NCBI RefSeq assembly: GCF_036373705.1
Contig: NW_027102659.1
Span: 124,001-188,000, forward strand
Direction: 5' to 3'
Length of the DNA: 64,000 bases
Origin: Amia ocellicauda
Taxonomy: Eukaryota; Chordata; Actinopteri; Amiiformes; Amiidae
Of the stretch, positions 41,741 through 52,068 are shown piece by piece; position 1 is the first letter of the stretch; each line of letters starts with the position of its first letter. The notes under the pieces were generated by a model. That model did no database searches, had not been told where the DNA came from, and saw only the letters and a program-made list of their open reading frames with translations. Made by a program: the position numbers and the translations under genes.

Positions 41741-42228
41741 TTAAAAGATGTATCCTGAGGCTCTATTTTTCTTTCTTTGAGACTTTCTTTTTGCAGGTTT
41801 TTTCTTGTGCTGCTTCCTTCTCCGAGTGTTTCCACGATATGTTGGAGAATGAGAGATTCTTCGTTTTTTGTTAGCCACGGATCTTCGTCGCCCTGGTGGA
41901 CACATGCTGTTTCTTCTTTTACCCCCCCTCCTCGCCATTACCATGAGACCCGAACCCTCCTGATGCTCATGGCTAGCTGCCCGGTTCATAACATTGGTGA
42001 ACACGTCACTAACAATATTTTTAGCCGCTGATTTCAAGTGGGGTCTGGCTATAGCAAAGCCTCTCTTAAGCAGGGGTACGGCCATTCTAAAGAGACCACG
42101 AAAGAGTCCTCCTAGACCGGCGCCATACATTGTGGGGGCTCCTACAAAACCGGGCAAGCCGTTCCATCTTGCATCTTGTAATAATCCACATAGGCGCTAG
42201 GATCTACATAACCCCTCGAGGTAGCCAT
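41741..42228 (-). pseudogene. pVI/pX-like core protein (E3, leader frameshift)
   Basis: Body open at 41741-42157, with MYGAG and the basic tail. The leader is out of frame through the same 1-bp loss as in E2 (GTTCCATCTTGCATC). Confidence 0.82.
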
Positions 42229-42229
42229 T

Positions 42230-42951
42230 TTAATAATGTACACACTGTTTCAGGGGTCGAAAATGTAGTTTGACATTAACTTTACCGAAGCGGAAGGGTA
42301 CGTTGATATTCTGATCCGATTTTACTTCGATCGTGATGTTGTCAAAGTGGGTCATTGAGACTGGTACGTAGTGTGGTTTGTCATAAGTAATTGTGACCAT
42401 GTCATTGCTTTTACCTTTAATAAGTACATTTCTCAAAAGGGGGACATAACTATCCCAGACCCTCTGGTGGGTTATGATATCCGTATACACATAAAGAGTG
42501 TAAAAGCAGCCACACCACTTCTGAGAACCTGCTCTCTGTGTCAGAATAGAACCCTAATATACGCCCCAGTTGGCCGCTGGTTTGAATGCTAATACCTGGT
42601 TTTGACACCTTGTACACTCTGTTTTTAATAGGGTTGTAATATAGCTTGATGTTGGGGGTGCCTTCTGAGAACTGTTTATGCATCTCATCTAATATTTTAT
42701 CCACATTGTCATAATAACCTCCTTGTATCGTGAATGTCCATTGACTCTTTTTAACATCATCAAAAATGGCGAAAGTGGCATCCTTATCTTGTAAAACAGC
42801 CCAAGTGTAAGGATACTGTATTTCCGCCAACCCCACTTCCCACGACCCCCTTAGATCTATAGATTTTCCAAATTCCAAATATTTCATTTTTAGGGTATAT
42901 ATCGAGAGAGGCGTTACTGGGTAGAGTCACGTAGAAGCCTCCTGATTCGAT
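42230..42951 (-). pseudogene. Minor capsid protein (E3, start lost and frameshifted)
   Basis: The start codon is ATC instead of ATG (42949-42951). An 11-bp net loss near 42876 replaces the segment before QFGKS. The common +1 shift is also present near 42510. Confidence 0.87.
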
Positions 42952-42997
42952 CTTGAGTATCGAAAGTAATGCCCCCAACACACCCGCGGGCATGTTG

Positions 42998-44050
42998 TTA
43001 TAAGGATTGAATATCGCAAACCTGTTGTTCCGGGACCCAACTATTGAACTTTTCAGGCCATCCAAGCCATTTCATCAACACATATTTTTTCCGGTTCTGG
43101 GTTTTTTCAGCTAATATCTTTTCAACTCTGTATACACTGTCTTTACCCACAATAATTTTTTGTAACTCGGCTTCGTAAAACGTTCCTTCTATATTCTCCC
43201 CGTCATAGTCTTTTAACCGGTACACGGGGGGGTCTCTAGCCAACTGTTTGGTAACTGTAAAAGTACTCCTTAGCTTTGAAACGCGAACCACATCACAGAT
43301 GTTGAACTTATAAGTAGTTTTTCCCTTCTTAATAAATGGTCCGTATAATTTTTTATAGACCTTAAAAGAATTACTTTGATCCACATCTATAGGCTTCATT
43401 TTAATACTGGTGTGATACCCTTGGTTGTAAGTATCGATAAAATCCTGAACTTTATCAAAATACTTGAACGTGTTGACCGCTGTAAAATATCTCCACATTT
43501 TGGTCTTTATGGTGCGGTTAAACCTCTCCACTACCGATGCCTTAAGCTCATTACCGGTGGTGAAATGATGTATTTTGTGTCTCTTCAGTAGATTCTGAAA
43601 TTCTCTGTTGAGAAACTCTTTTCCTTTATCAGTCTGCAGTTTTTTAGGACATCGACCCTGGGACAATATATCCTCAAAGGCCCTTGTCACCGCCCGACCT
43701 GTTTTATTATGTAGAATGCGAGCCCAGGCATATTTTGATAACACATCGATACACATCAACATAAATTTGTGACCATTGTTATGTTTTGATAAATTTGACA
43801 TATCGACTAGATCCATTTGCCATTGTGAGTCTATGTCAGTTGCATATACGCGGTTTCTTTTAAAGTTAATCCTGAGAGGTTTATGTAAGGTATAGGCGTC
43901 TTGTTCCCGTAACCATTCTGAAACAACCACATCATTAACCTTCACTCCGGCCTCAGCGAGTCCTCTTTGAAAACCCTTCTTACCCGCCAAACCCCCAATC
44001 TTGGCTGGGTTGTAGTATAGTTCCTGCATTTGGGGAGCTTGCCGAGTCAT
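42998..44050 (-). CDS. Integrase with 13-codon deletion (E3)
   Basis: Open from the ATG at 44050. A 39-bp in-frame deletion near 43262 removes 13 residues between the SH3-like region (VRVSKLRSTF) and TVTKQLA. The deletion boundaries share an AAAAGTA/TGTAAAA-type short repeat. Catalytic D, D and E and the chromodomain remain. One substitution sits in the FNICDVVRV strand. Confidence 0.88.
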   Translation of the reverse strand: MTRQAPQMQELYYNPAKIGGLAGKKGFQRGLAEAGVKVNDVVVSEWLREQDAYTLHKPLRINFKRNRVYATDIDSQWQMDLVDMSNLSKHNNGHKFMLMCIDVLSKYAWARILHNKTGRAVTRAFEDILSQGRCPKKLQTDKGKEFLNREFQNLLKRHKIHHFTTGNELKASVVERFNRTIKTKMWRYFTAVNTFKYFDKVQDFIDTYNQGYHTSIKMKPIDVDQSNSFKVYKKLYGPFIKKGKTTYKFNICDVVRVSKLRSTFTVTKQLARDPPVYRLKDYDGENIEGTFYEAELQKIIVGKDSVYRVEKILAEKTQNRKKYVLMKWLGWPEKFNSWVPEQQVCDIQSL

Positions 44051-44255
44051 TCTGTCAAATAACCACACAGACCCACACTATGCGCAAAGTTTTTATACAA
44101 GGTTTTTTATTCAACTTCAGGAGAGCAGATACCCCTTTTTAGACATTTGAGAAAAGTATAACATACACAACAATTTTTTCTACGGTCCAGACAAAAAGAA
44201 ATCAGATGATTGGTTACTTGATCTATATCAACAAATATACCTGTTTCTTTATCTT

Positions 44256-44741
44256 TTAGGCACACACCTCAGTTACATATGTAAATAAAACAACAATATG
44301 ACCTATTTTAAAAGTAAACAGAGGTGTATTAAACATGCTCAGTAAAAGGTCATACAGATGTTGATGAAATGGCCTAATATCATTCTTGGCCCCCTTGAGC
44401 GCTTCATCCCAGTGTTCGTACCCCCCGGTCTTTGTTACAGCAGCCATTAACTTTTCCAGGTTTGAAAGTTGATCCTCATCGATGGTTAAATCTGTAGAGA
44501 AAAGGCTCGCGTTGGCTACTTTTCTGTCAAGCACATGGTGTAATAGCGCTCTCAGGTTAGCTGCAGAGTGTTGATGACAGAACCAGTTGCAGAAGCAGTC
44601 CAGGGTCTGAGGTCTTGGAGAGTAACCGCAGTCAAAGGGTTCCAGAGTGTATACAAAATCTGGGGAATAGAACCAGGGGTGATCCCGGGTTTGAAGAGGC
44701 CTGTAGAGCCTGTCGACGTCCGCAGCTTTCAGGTAAGACAT
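44256..44741 (-). CDS. Fusion ORF: 282-aa protein N-terminus joined to BCL-2-like ORF (E3)
   Basis: 161 codons. The first 46 or so are the N-terminus of the 282-aa protein. A deletion of about 735 bp at 44603/44604 (CAGTCCAG/GGTCTGAGG) then places the BCL-2-like frame, from its LDCFCNWF segment, in register. The Cys/His cluster and acidic tail of the 282-aa protein are gone. The frame ends at a private TAA (44256-44258), directly after the BH1-like segment (TEVCA). It keeps the TATA/CRE promoter of the 282-aa gene, so the chimera could be transcribed. Confidence 0.65.
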   Translation of the reverse strand: MSYLKAADVDRLYRPLQTRDHPWFYSPDFVYTLEPFDCGYSPRPQTLDCFCNWFCHQHSAANLRALLHHVLDRKVANASLFSTDLTIDEDQLSNLEKLMAAVTKTGGYEHWDEALKGAKNDIRPFHQHLYDLLLSMFNTPLFTFKIGHIVVLFTYVTEVCA

Positions 44742-44819
44742 TCTCTTTAATTTTCAACCATGATTGAATTGTTGCGCCTTTTATCCTATCTCTTCACTAC
44801 GTCACGACACACCGCCCTC

Positions 44820-45530
44820 TTAGAAGAGAGTAGCCCCTGAGCCGTCAGACCCCCCTCCAAAACCCCACACGTCGTCTGTTTTATCATCGTCGTCGTCATT
44901 CAAGGGGGATATATAATCCATAATCCAGCATATTCTCCTTCTAACCAAATCCAGTTGCGAACATTTGGTCAAGATGTCAAAACCATCATTTATACAGTTT
45001 ATGACCTCTTTCAAGAACGGCCAGTCCACGGCGTTAAACATAATTTCAGTAACCTGTTTTTCTGGATCCTCCACACCCCCTTCAATAGGGTTTGTAATCA
45101 GGGTACTGCTAAACAAAACCTTACGATCTGTAGTTAGAGATAGACTCTTCACCACTCTACCGTAGTTCTGCAAGCTTTCCCATTCACACCTTTCAAAACC
45201 CTGAGTCGGAGACTCCATTTCGCATTCTCTTGGACCCTCTTGCAAGCCTTCTAGAGTCTTATCCACAAGCCCCAGATCTCTCCAGGCCATCACCTTCAAC
45301 CAGTCCTCATAAGAGTATTCAATTACCGTCTCAAAAGGTTCCAACGTACCCTCCTTCTCTCCCAAAGCAAAAAGCTCCACTCCAACATAGCTGGGATCCC
45401 TTTTAAAGCGGTAACCCCGTCGAGCCCCCCAGAACAACACCCAGGAGCATTCAATCTTCAAATTGGTGAGTACAGGAACCCTTGCCCGGGATTGTTTCTT
45501 GCGGGGTTTCATGTTGATGTCGCTGGACAT
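44820..45530 (-). CDS. Right-end acidic-tailed protein, 236 aa (E3, intact)
   Basis: The only complete copy. The N-terminus is basic (MSSDINMKPRKKQSRARVP). A central domain follows with WVLFWGARRGYRFKRDPSY and ETVIEYSYEDWLKVMAWRDLGLV. The C-terminal half has WPFLKEVINCINDGFDIL and CSQLDLVRRRICWIMDYI, then an acidic and glycine tail (NDDDDDKTDDVWGFGGGSDG). It lies nearest the right terminal repeat, with a TATA-like box at 45597-45604. I do not recognise the family; the place next to the CRE-bearing repeat suggests an early gene. Confidence 0.7.
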   Translation of the reverse strand: MSSDINMKPRKKQSRARVPVLTNLKIECSWVLFWGARRGYRFKRDPSYVGVELFALGEKEGTLEPFETVIEYSYEDWLKVMAWRDLGLVDKTLEGLQEGPRECEMESPTQGFERCEWESLQNYGRVVKSLSLTTDRKVLFSSTLITNPIEGGVEDPEKQVTEIMFNAVDWPFLKEVINCINDGFDILTKCSQLDLVRRRICWIMDYISPLNDDDDDKTDDVWGFGGGSDGSGATLF

Positions 45531-45648
45531 GTTGAAGAAGCGGGATGTTTCTGATGCTGAGAATTAAAGAGGTATTGCCTAAAAGCAGCGCGGGTTCTTA
45601 AATAGAGAGGAGAGTTTCGGGGCGTTGCCTTCAGAGGGGTGGGGGTAT

Positions 45649-45833
45649 TTATGGGTGGCCTTGATGTTCAGGGTTTTATGGGTGTACACTTTCTGACGGA
45701 TATGACGTAGGAATAATTAAGGAAATAACTCTACCTAAAATCACGCCCCCCAATTATGACGTAGGAATATTAATAAGCTTAGGGCATACGTCATAACAAA
45801 ATAGGCCGCGCCCAAAAAACCCTACTATCTACT
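45649..45833 (-). repeat. Right terminal inverted repeat of E3
   Basis: About 185 bp, inverse of 30161-30345, followed by CTTATG at 45834-45839. Contains the three CRE-like sites. Confidence 0.93.
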
Positions 45834-46149
45834 CTTATGTAGTTGAAGGCGCAGTATAGCTCTGATAGTCTGGTGGTGACGGAAGACCACCAGCCGTTTG
45901 AACAAGCCATTCAGCATCACCTTGTTGGGCTAAGTGCAGGCACTGTCAGAGCGCAGGGCGTCCTGCCTTTGAAAGAGTTTCCGAAGTGTCCTGATGTGCC
46001 CTTTAGCAATGCCAAACAGGTCTGTGAAAATGGCATCCTTTCGCGGCACTTCAGACGCCATCTCACAGTCTAGCCGACCTGAAATGCCTGAGCCCGTTTT
46101 ACCAGCAGGCTTCAACGGTAACCGTTTGAAGCAAGACGTGGCGGTGTCA

Positions 46150-46222
46150 GTTTCCGTAGTGTAGCGGTTATCACGTTCGCCTAACACGCGAAAGGTCCCC
46201 GGTTCGAAACCGGGCGGAAACA
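46150..46222 (+). tRNA. tRNA-Val (AAC), best copy
   Basis: 73 nt with every stem paired: acceptor GTTTCCG/CGGAAAC, anticodon stem TTCGC/GCGAA with loop CTAACAC (AAC), T arm CCCCGGTTCGAAACCGGG. A and B boxes are intact and TTTT follows about 20 bases downstream. It appears functional. Confidence 0.9.
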
Positions 46223-46788
46223 GCCTGCTGTGGGCCGGCCCTTTTCGTCCTGTTTGCCCTCGTGGTTCCCCGGAGGCGGTGGGTAGCTTTTCTTCATTGG
46301 AGTGCCCGAAATCGGTGCTCTCAGAGCGTCCGTCCGTCGACAGGTTGAAATTGTAAACGCTGGTGTAGCCACTTTTAATTAAAATCTGATGATGATGATG
46401 ATGATGATGTTGTTGTTGTTGTTCTTGTTGTCATCGTGATCGCCGTCATTATTATTGTTAAAGTAAAGCAGTAGTTAGATTTGTTGCTACCGTAAGGTGT
46501 AGAAGGCACAATAGCTCTGTGATTGTCTGATGGTGGCACAAGACGAGCAGCAGCTGTTTGAACAAGCCATTGAGCATCACCTTGTTGGGGTAAGTGTAAG
46601 TCTTGTCATAGCTCAGGGCATTCTTCCTTTAAAAGAGTTTCCAAAGTGTCCTGATGTGCCCTTGAGCAATGCAATATAGGTCAGTGAAAATAGAAACCTT
46701 TATCTCACAGGCAGGCCCACGGGAAACGCCTGTGCGCGTTTTACCAGCCTGCTTCGATGGGAGCCAATCGAAACCCCAGGACAGGTTG

Positions 46789-46861
46789 GTTTCTGTAGTG
46801 TAGTGGCTATCATGTTCGCCTCACACGCGAAAAGTCCCTGGTTCGAAACTTGGCGGAAACA
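46789..46861 (+). pseudogene. Degenerate tRNA-Val (CAC)
   Basis: Anticodon loop CTCACAC is kept, but the T stem is broken (CCTGG against CTTGG), the variable region reads AAAAG and the A box has a C to T change (ATCATG). Confidence 0.6.
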
Positions 46862-47747
46862 ACCCGCGGTGCACGCGTGCCAGTGCCGTGTTACCCGTCC
46901 TCATCTCTCTGCCCCATGGCCGGCCGTCGTTTTCTCTTCCTCGGAGTGGCAAGAAATCCTGACCTTGAGAACAAATGATCGCAGAAGGGTAGCTTTGCGA
47001 GGCGCTGGAACTGACACTTTTAAAATCGATACATGTCGTTGCTGTTGCAATACGACCGTAGCAGGATCGGTGACATTGCTGTTACTCTTATGTAGTTGAA
47101 GGCACAAAATAGCTCTGATAGTCTGGTGGTGACGGAAGACCACCAGCCGTTTGAACAAGCCATTCAGCATCACCTTGTTGGGCTAAGTGCAGGCACTGTC
47201 TGATCGCAGGGCGTCCTGCCTTTGAAAGAGTTTCCGAAGTATCCCGAAATCGGTGCACTCAGAGCGTCCGTCCGTCGACAGGTTGAAATTGTAAACGCTG
47301 GTGTAGCCACTTTTAATTAAAATCTGATGATGATGATGATGTTGTTGTTGTTCTTGTTGATGTTGTTGTTGTTGTTGTTGTTCTTGTTGTCGTCGTAGTC
47401 GCCGTCATTATTAATGTTAAAGTAAAGCAGTAGTTAGATTTGTTGCTACCGTAAGGTGTAGAAGGCACAATAGCTCTGTGATTGTCTGATGGTGGCACAA
47501 GACGAGCAGCAGCTGTTTGAACAAGCCATTGAGCATCACCTTGTTGGGGTAAGTGTAAGTCTTGTCATTGCTCAGGGCGTTCTTCCTTTGAAAGAGTTTC
47601 CAAAGTGTCCTGATGTGCCCTTGAGCAATGCAAAATAGGTCAGTGAAAATAGAAACCTTTATCTCACAGGCTGGCCCACGGGAAACGCCTGTGTGCATTT
47701 TACCAGCCGGCTTCGATAGGAGTTATTCGAAACACCAGGACGGGTTG

Positions 47748-47820
47748 GTTTCCGTAGTGTAGTGGCTATCACGTTCGCCTAACGCACGAAAGGTCCCCGG
47801 TTTGAAACCGGGCGGAAAGA
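47748..47820 (+). pseudogene. Chimeric tRNA-Val (AAC) pseudogene
   Basis: The 5' flank and D arm (TAGTGGCTATC) are of the CAC unit type. The anticodon onward (CTAACGCACGAA, GGTTTGAAACC) matches the AAC pseudogene at 11456. The acceptor end reads CGGAAAG, losing the terminal pair. This looks like a crossover inside the tRNA between unit types. Confidence 0.6.
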
Positions 47821-48380
47821 GCCTGCTGTGGGCCGGCCCTTTTCGTCCTGCTTGCCCTCGTGGTTCCCCGGAGGTGGTAGGTGGCTTTCCTTCATTGGAG
47901 TTCCCGAAATTGTTGGACTCAGAGCGTCCGTCCGTCGACAGGTTGAAATTGTAAACGCTGGTGTAGCCACTTTTAATTAAAATCTGATGATGATGTTATT
48001 GTTGTTGTTGTTGTTGTTGTTGTTCTTGTTTTTCTTTTTGTCGTCGTGGTCGCCGTCATTATTATTGTTAAAGTAAAGCTACCGTAAGGTGTAGAAGGCA
48101 CAATAGCTCTGTGATTGTCTGATGGTGGCACAAGACGAGCAGCAGCTGTTTGAACAAGCCATTGAGCATCACCTTGTTGGGGTAAGTGTAAGTCTTGTCA
48201 TAGCTCAGGGCATTCTTCCTTTAAAAGAGTTTCCAAAGTGTCCTGATGTGCCCTTGAGCAATGCAAAATAGGTCAGTGAAAATAGAAACCTTTATCTCAC
48301 AGGCTGGCCCACGGGAAACGCCTGTGCGCGTTTTACCAGCCGGCTTCGATGGGAGCCATTCGAAACACCAGGACAGGTCG

Positions 48381-48453
48381 GTTTCCGTAGTGTAGTGGCT
48401 ATCACGTTCGCCTCACACGCGAAAGGTCCCTGGTTCGAAACCGGGCGGAAACA
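48381..48453 (+). tRNA. tRNA-Val (CAC)
   Basis: 73 nt, same sequence as 13328-13400, in the unit immediately left of E4. Stems are complete apart from one T-G pair in the T stem. Confidence 0.82.
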
Positions 48454-48666
48454 ACCCGCGGTGCACGCGTGCTAGTGCCGTGTTATCTGTCCCTGTAACG
48501 CGGCCGGCCATCCCTCGGAGTGTCAAGAAATCCTGACCTTGAGAACAAACAATCACAGAAGGGTAGCTTTGCGAGGCGCTGGAACTGACAGTTTTAAAAT
48601 CGATACATGTTGTTGCTGTTACAATACGACCGTAGCAGGATCGGCGACATTGCTGTTACTCTTATG

Positions 48667-48851
48667 AGTAGATAGTAGGGTTTTATGGGCGCGGCCTATT
48701 TTGTTATGACGTATGCCCTACGCTTATTAATATTCCTACGTCATAATTGGGAGGCGTGATTTTAGGTAGAGTTATTTCCTTAATTATTCCTACGTCATAT
48801 CCGTCAGAAAGTGTACACCCATAAAACCCTGAACAACAAGGCCGCCCATAA
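48667..48851 (+). repeat. Left terminal inverted repeat of E4
   Basis: About 185 bp, beginning AGTAGATAGTAGGG. Small private changes (CCCTACGCTTATT, TTGGGAGGCG). The three CRE-like sites are kept. Confidence 0.93.
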
Positions 48852-49893
48852 CCTGTTGTTCTTGTTTTTCTTGTTGGTCAACTGTAGAGTGTGAATGGGT
48901 CGGCTCTTCCTGTAGTGTTTGGGGGTCTTTTTTAAATATACATGTAATGGTTTAGTAAATCTAAACCGTTATAAGATCAACAAGTTCTGTTGTCTGTAAT
49001 GGTCCCAGGTCTTAACAATGCCAGTTTTGAATAGTGCGTTTATCATATTCACACTGTCTCTGTCTGTCTCTCTCTCTCTCTCGCCCAATCATTTTATAAG
49101 ATCAACAAGTTCTGTTGTCTGTTATGATCCCAGGTCCTAACAATGCCTGTTTTGCATAGGGTACTTATGTTATCCACACTGTATCTGGCTCTGTCTCTCC
49201 CCTCAAATTTAATTAAAAATAAAATTAAAAAAGAGGGTGTGTGTGTGGGTGTTTGTGTGTATAGGTTAATTGTTTTTGTAAAAAAAAAAAAAAAAAGCTG
49301 TGGTTATATTTTATCTCTCACATAATGTGTTCAGTCGTTTTACTTAAATACATTCTAGGGTCTTAAAGCTCATAAGAGTTAGACTTAAGATAAGGATATG
49401 CTTTTAAGGTATTTTAGCAGTCTCAATCCCTGATGATAAGGAATCGTTTAAAAAATAAAAACAACTGATCACTCAATGCTAAATAGATCACAACACTCAA
49501 GGCTAAATCACTCACACCATGGGTGGCGGGGGTGGGCTCAGACAACAGTACGTATGGCATGTGGTATCAAAACATTCAGAATACTTTTAACCTATATAAT
49601 TTATAAGCTTTGTAAAATAAACCCAAATATCTCTTTTGCGGGGATAAACGCTGTTCTGAGTAGTTTGTGACTTGTTTAATACCAAACAAAGCATCGCTAT
49701 TAAAAAAAAAAAAAAAATCACTGTAAAAGCGCTAGTTATTTTAGATCTTTATAGTTAGTTTCTTGGCTCAGGTTGTTTTTTAGCGCTTATAAAGGCCTGC
49801 AATATTCTTAGTGGTTTGTTGACTATAGGTCTTGATGCACAAAGGCCAGACCAGAACAATGCCTTACAAGCAGATCCGGCATGTGGCCATCAG
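48852..49893. other. Left non-coding region of E4
   Basis: Same content as 13809-14850, without the 160-bp block of E3. Tandem duplication, microsatellites and A-tracts; no gene seen. Confidence 0.7.
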
Positions 49894-49966
49894 TATAAGT
49901 ATGAAGGTCTGGTCTTCAGCTCGACAGACTCATACTGACCTTTCGATTTAAGACTAAAGATCAACA

Positions 49967-52002
49967 ATGTCCGGAAACAACATCAGCGACTTCGATTTAA
50001 ACGAGTTTTTAGGCAAGTCTTCAGATTATTTTCATTGACTCAGAGCGTGTTGTGTGCATGTATTGTAAATAAGGCTATAACATCTGTTTTAAGTTCTGTG
50101 AAATTATTTTTCAGCCAGTCAACAGGAGTTAATTCCCAACGCTGAGGAGATCATCTGGAACAACGACGGTAAGATTTTTGTGTTTGCGCTCATGGGTTCT
50201 TATGTATGGGTGTGTGTGGTTTTGAAGCGGCTCATTAGAGTTATGAAAACGTTTTAATATATATTAATGCCGGTCTCTTTAATTACACAGAAACTATCGA
50301 AAGGCCTATGATTAATGTCTCGACCAAGAGAAGTGGTTGTCCCTAGACAGGCTGTCTGCCGACCGGGTAAGAACTAAACCCCTGTTTGTTTGTATAACGT
50401 TTCTGTAAGATGTTTGAGTCCAGTTTTGTTAATTTAAAAAAAATTATCCTGTCTAACAGTATTAAGAAACGTGGTTCGAGACAACGAAAGGCCTTCCACA
50501 TCGAGGGCTTGTTTCGTTTTACCTTCGAGAACCGTAACCTTTCAAGAATCTCAATGGCCCTCAGCCCCGGTATCTGATAGCTGTGAGTATATGTCTGCAG
50601 CCTGTAAGAGGTTAAAGCTTTTTATAAAGCGGTGTGGTTAAAGGTTAAACATGTCTCTTACCTTCACAGCGGTGCAAAAAGCTAAACCAGCCGAAAAACA
50701 TAAGAAATGATTATTCTGTGGAGGTAAGTAAGATCTTTCAAACTTTAATGTTTTTAAAAGGGCTTTGTTTGCCCGTTGAGGGCTAATATTTAAGCGATGG
50801 GTGACCGTTTCCTGTAGGGCGGGGGGTTCTGGGAAAGATCTTTAGAAGTCCGGACAGGTCTAGGCTTGTTTCTGGGGAACGTGTTTAGAAATGACCGATT
50901 GCCATATCGTCTGGTTAGGAAGTAAAGCCGTCCGAAAGGGTTTAGTAAGTTGTTTGGCTTATCTCCCGCTATTATACTTCTGTTTTAAAGTGGTTGTAGG
51001 AAAAGGCTTGAAGGTGTTCATTGTATTTAATATTTAAACAGATCGTGAAAACGTTTGTGAAACAGGAAGTCCCGGGATCAGGAAGCGTTTACACTTGGAA
51101 GGTTCGTTTAAAAATGAAATGTTGTTGTGTGTGTGTGTGTTTTATTAACAATATTACAGTTTTTAAAGAAACATTTAATAAAACAGTTTATTTACAGCGG
51201 CTTCTCTGTTTTACATTTATTATCAAGTCCTAATAAATATATTGTCTGTAAATAATAAGGCGTTGTAGTGAATGTCTAAGGCTATTTTCAAAGGTCTAAA
51301 AAAGCTAAAGGTTTTGAATGTCCTGGACATGTTGTTTTAAGTTTGATTTCTGTCGCCGTTTAAAGATGTAAATGTAATGTATATTTTTATTCTTCCCAAG
51401 ACTCTTGGGATAGTCATTCTGTGGATGAGCTATTGAGGACAATTACCCCGTCTAAGTGGGATCAAACATCTTCCCCGGTGAGATCACCGAGAGGATCCCC
51501 CACGGTGGTCTTGGAGACCCCCCAACATCTACTCAGGCCACAGCCTTCTGGGGGTAATTCAACACCCCAGATTCAGCCCGCCGCATTGTCGGGCGGAACA
51601 AATACAGGCATCCAACAACCTCAGGGGTCGCCGTCAGTCAGGGCTGACACACCACCCAACGACGGCCTGGTTTCAACATCGTCCCCCCAGACCCGTTTCT
51701 TGGCTACAGAAACGCGGAACAGTACCCTGCGCTTGGCCAGGGTGTTACCGCAAAGGCCTTCTTGGTCTCCGTCCATGAGTATACGCTCGCTCCCTGCCTC
51801 CTTCGACTGAGATTTACCGGAGCGACCATCCTTTGAAGCTGAGCCAGGCCACCAGCCCCCGGAGCTACTTCCTGAAGGTTGGCATGAGTTGCTACATACT
51901 TTGTTACAAAATCAAAGACTTGTGTTAGTGGGGCAAAACCTGGTGATAGAGAGCCAAAACACCCTTATTAATACCCTTACTAACGAATTGTACCGTATTT
52001 AA
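49967..52002 (+). pseudogene. Seven-exon regulator-like gene (E4, broken)
   Basis: Exon 1 and the splice sites are intact. Exon 3 has an 8-bp loss (GTCTCGACC instead of GTCTCCGAGGATCGACC). Exon 5 has CGA to TGA (AAGAAATGATTA) and exon 7 has CGA to TGA (TTCGACTGAGA, about 51808). The leucine-rich C-terminal coding segment persists after the last stop. Confidence 0.75.
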
Positions 52003-52068
52003 TGTTTTAATAGACACAAAACGCCTTACTATTGTGGGTTGTTGGAAAAATAAAAAATAAATTAAAAA

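Larger units (their letters stand above)
30161..45833. mobile_element. Polinton/Maverick element copy E3 (complete, 15.7 kb)
   Basis: The only copy with both terminal repeats in the window: 15673 bp bounded by CTTATG on both sides. Open genes: ATPase, 111-aa and 247-aa proteins, protease, integrase (with a 13-codon loss) and the right-end 236-aa protein. Broken: the seven-exon gene, polymerase, both capsid genes and core protein. The 282-aa and BCL-2-like genes are fused by a deletion. Confidence 0.97.
45834..48666. repeat. Spacer 3: tRNA-Val repeat array
   Basis: 2.8 kb with AAC, CAC, AAC and CAC type units in that order. It has one tRNA-less unit near 47088-47330, several GAT/GTT tracts and an uninterrupted ACTCTTATGTAG site at 47085-47096. 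No protein gene is seen; frames such as 46803-47099 read through the tRNA. Confidence 0.85.
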
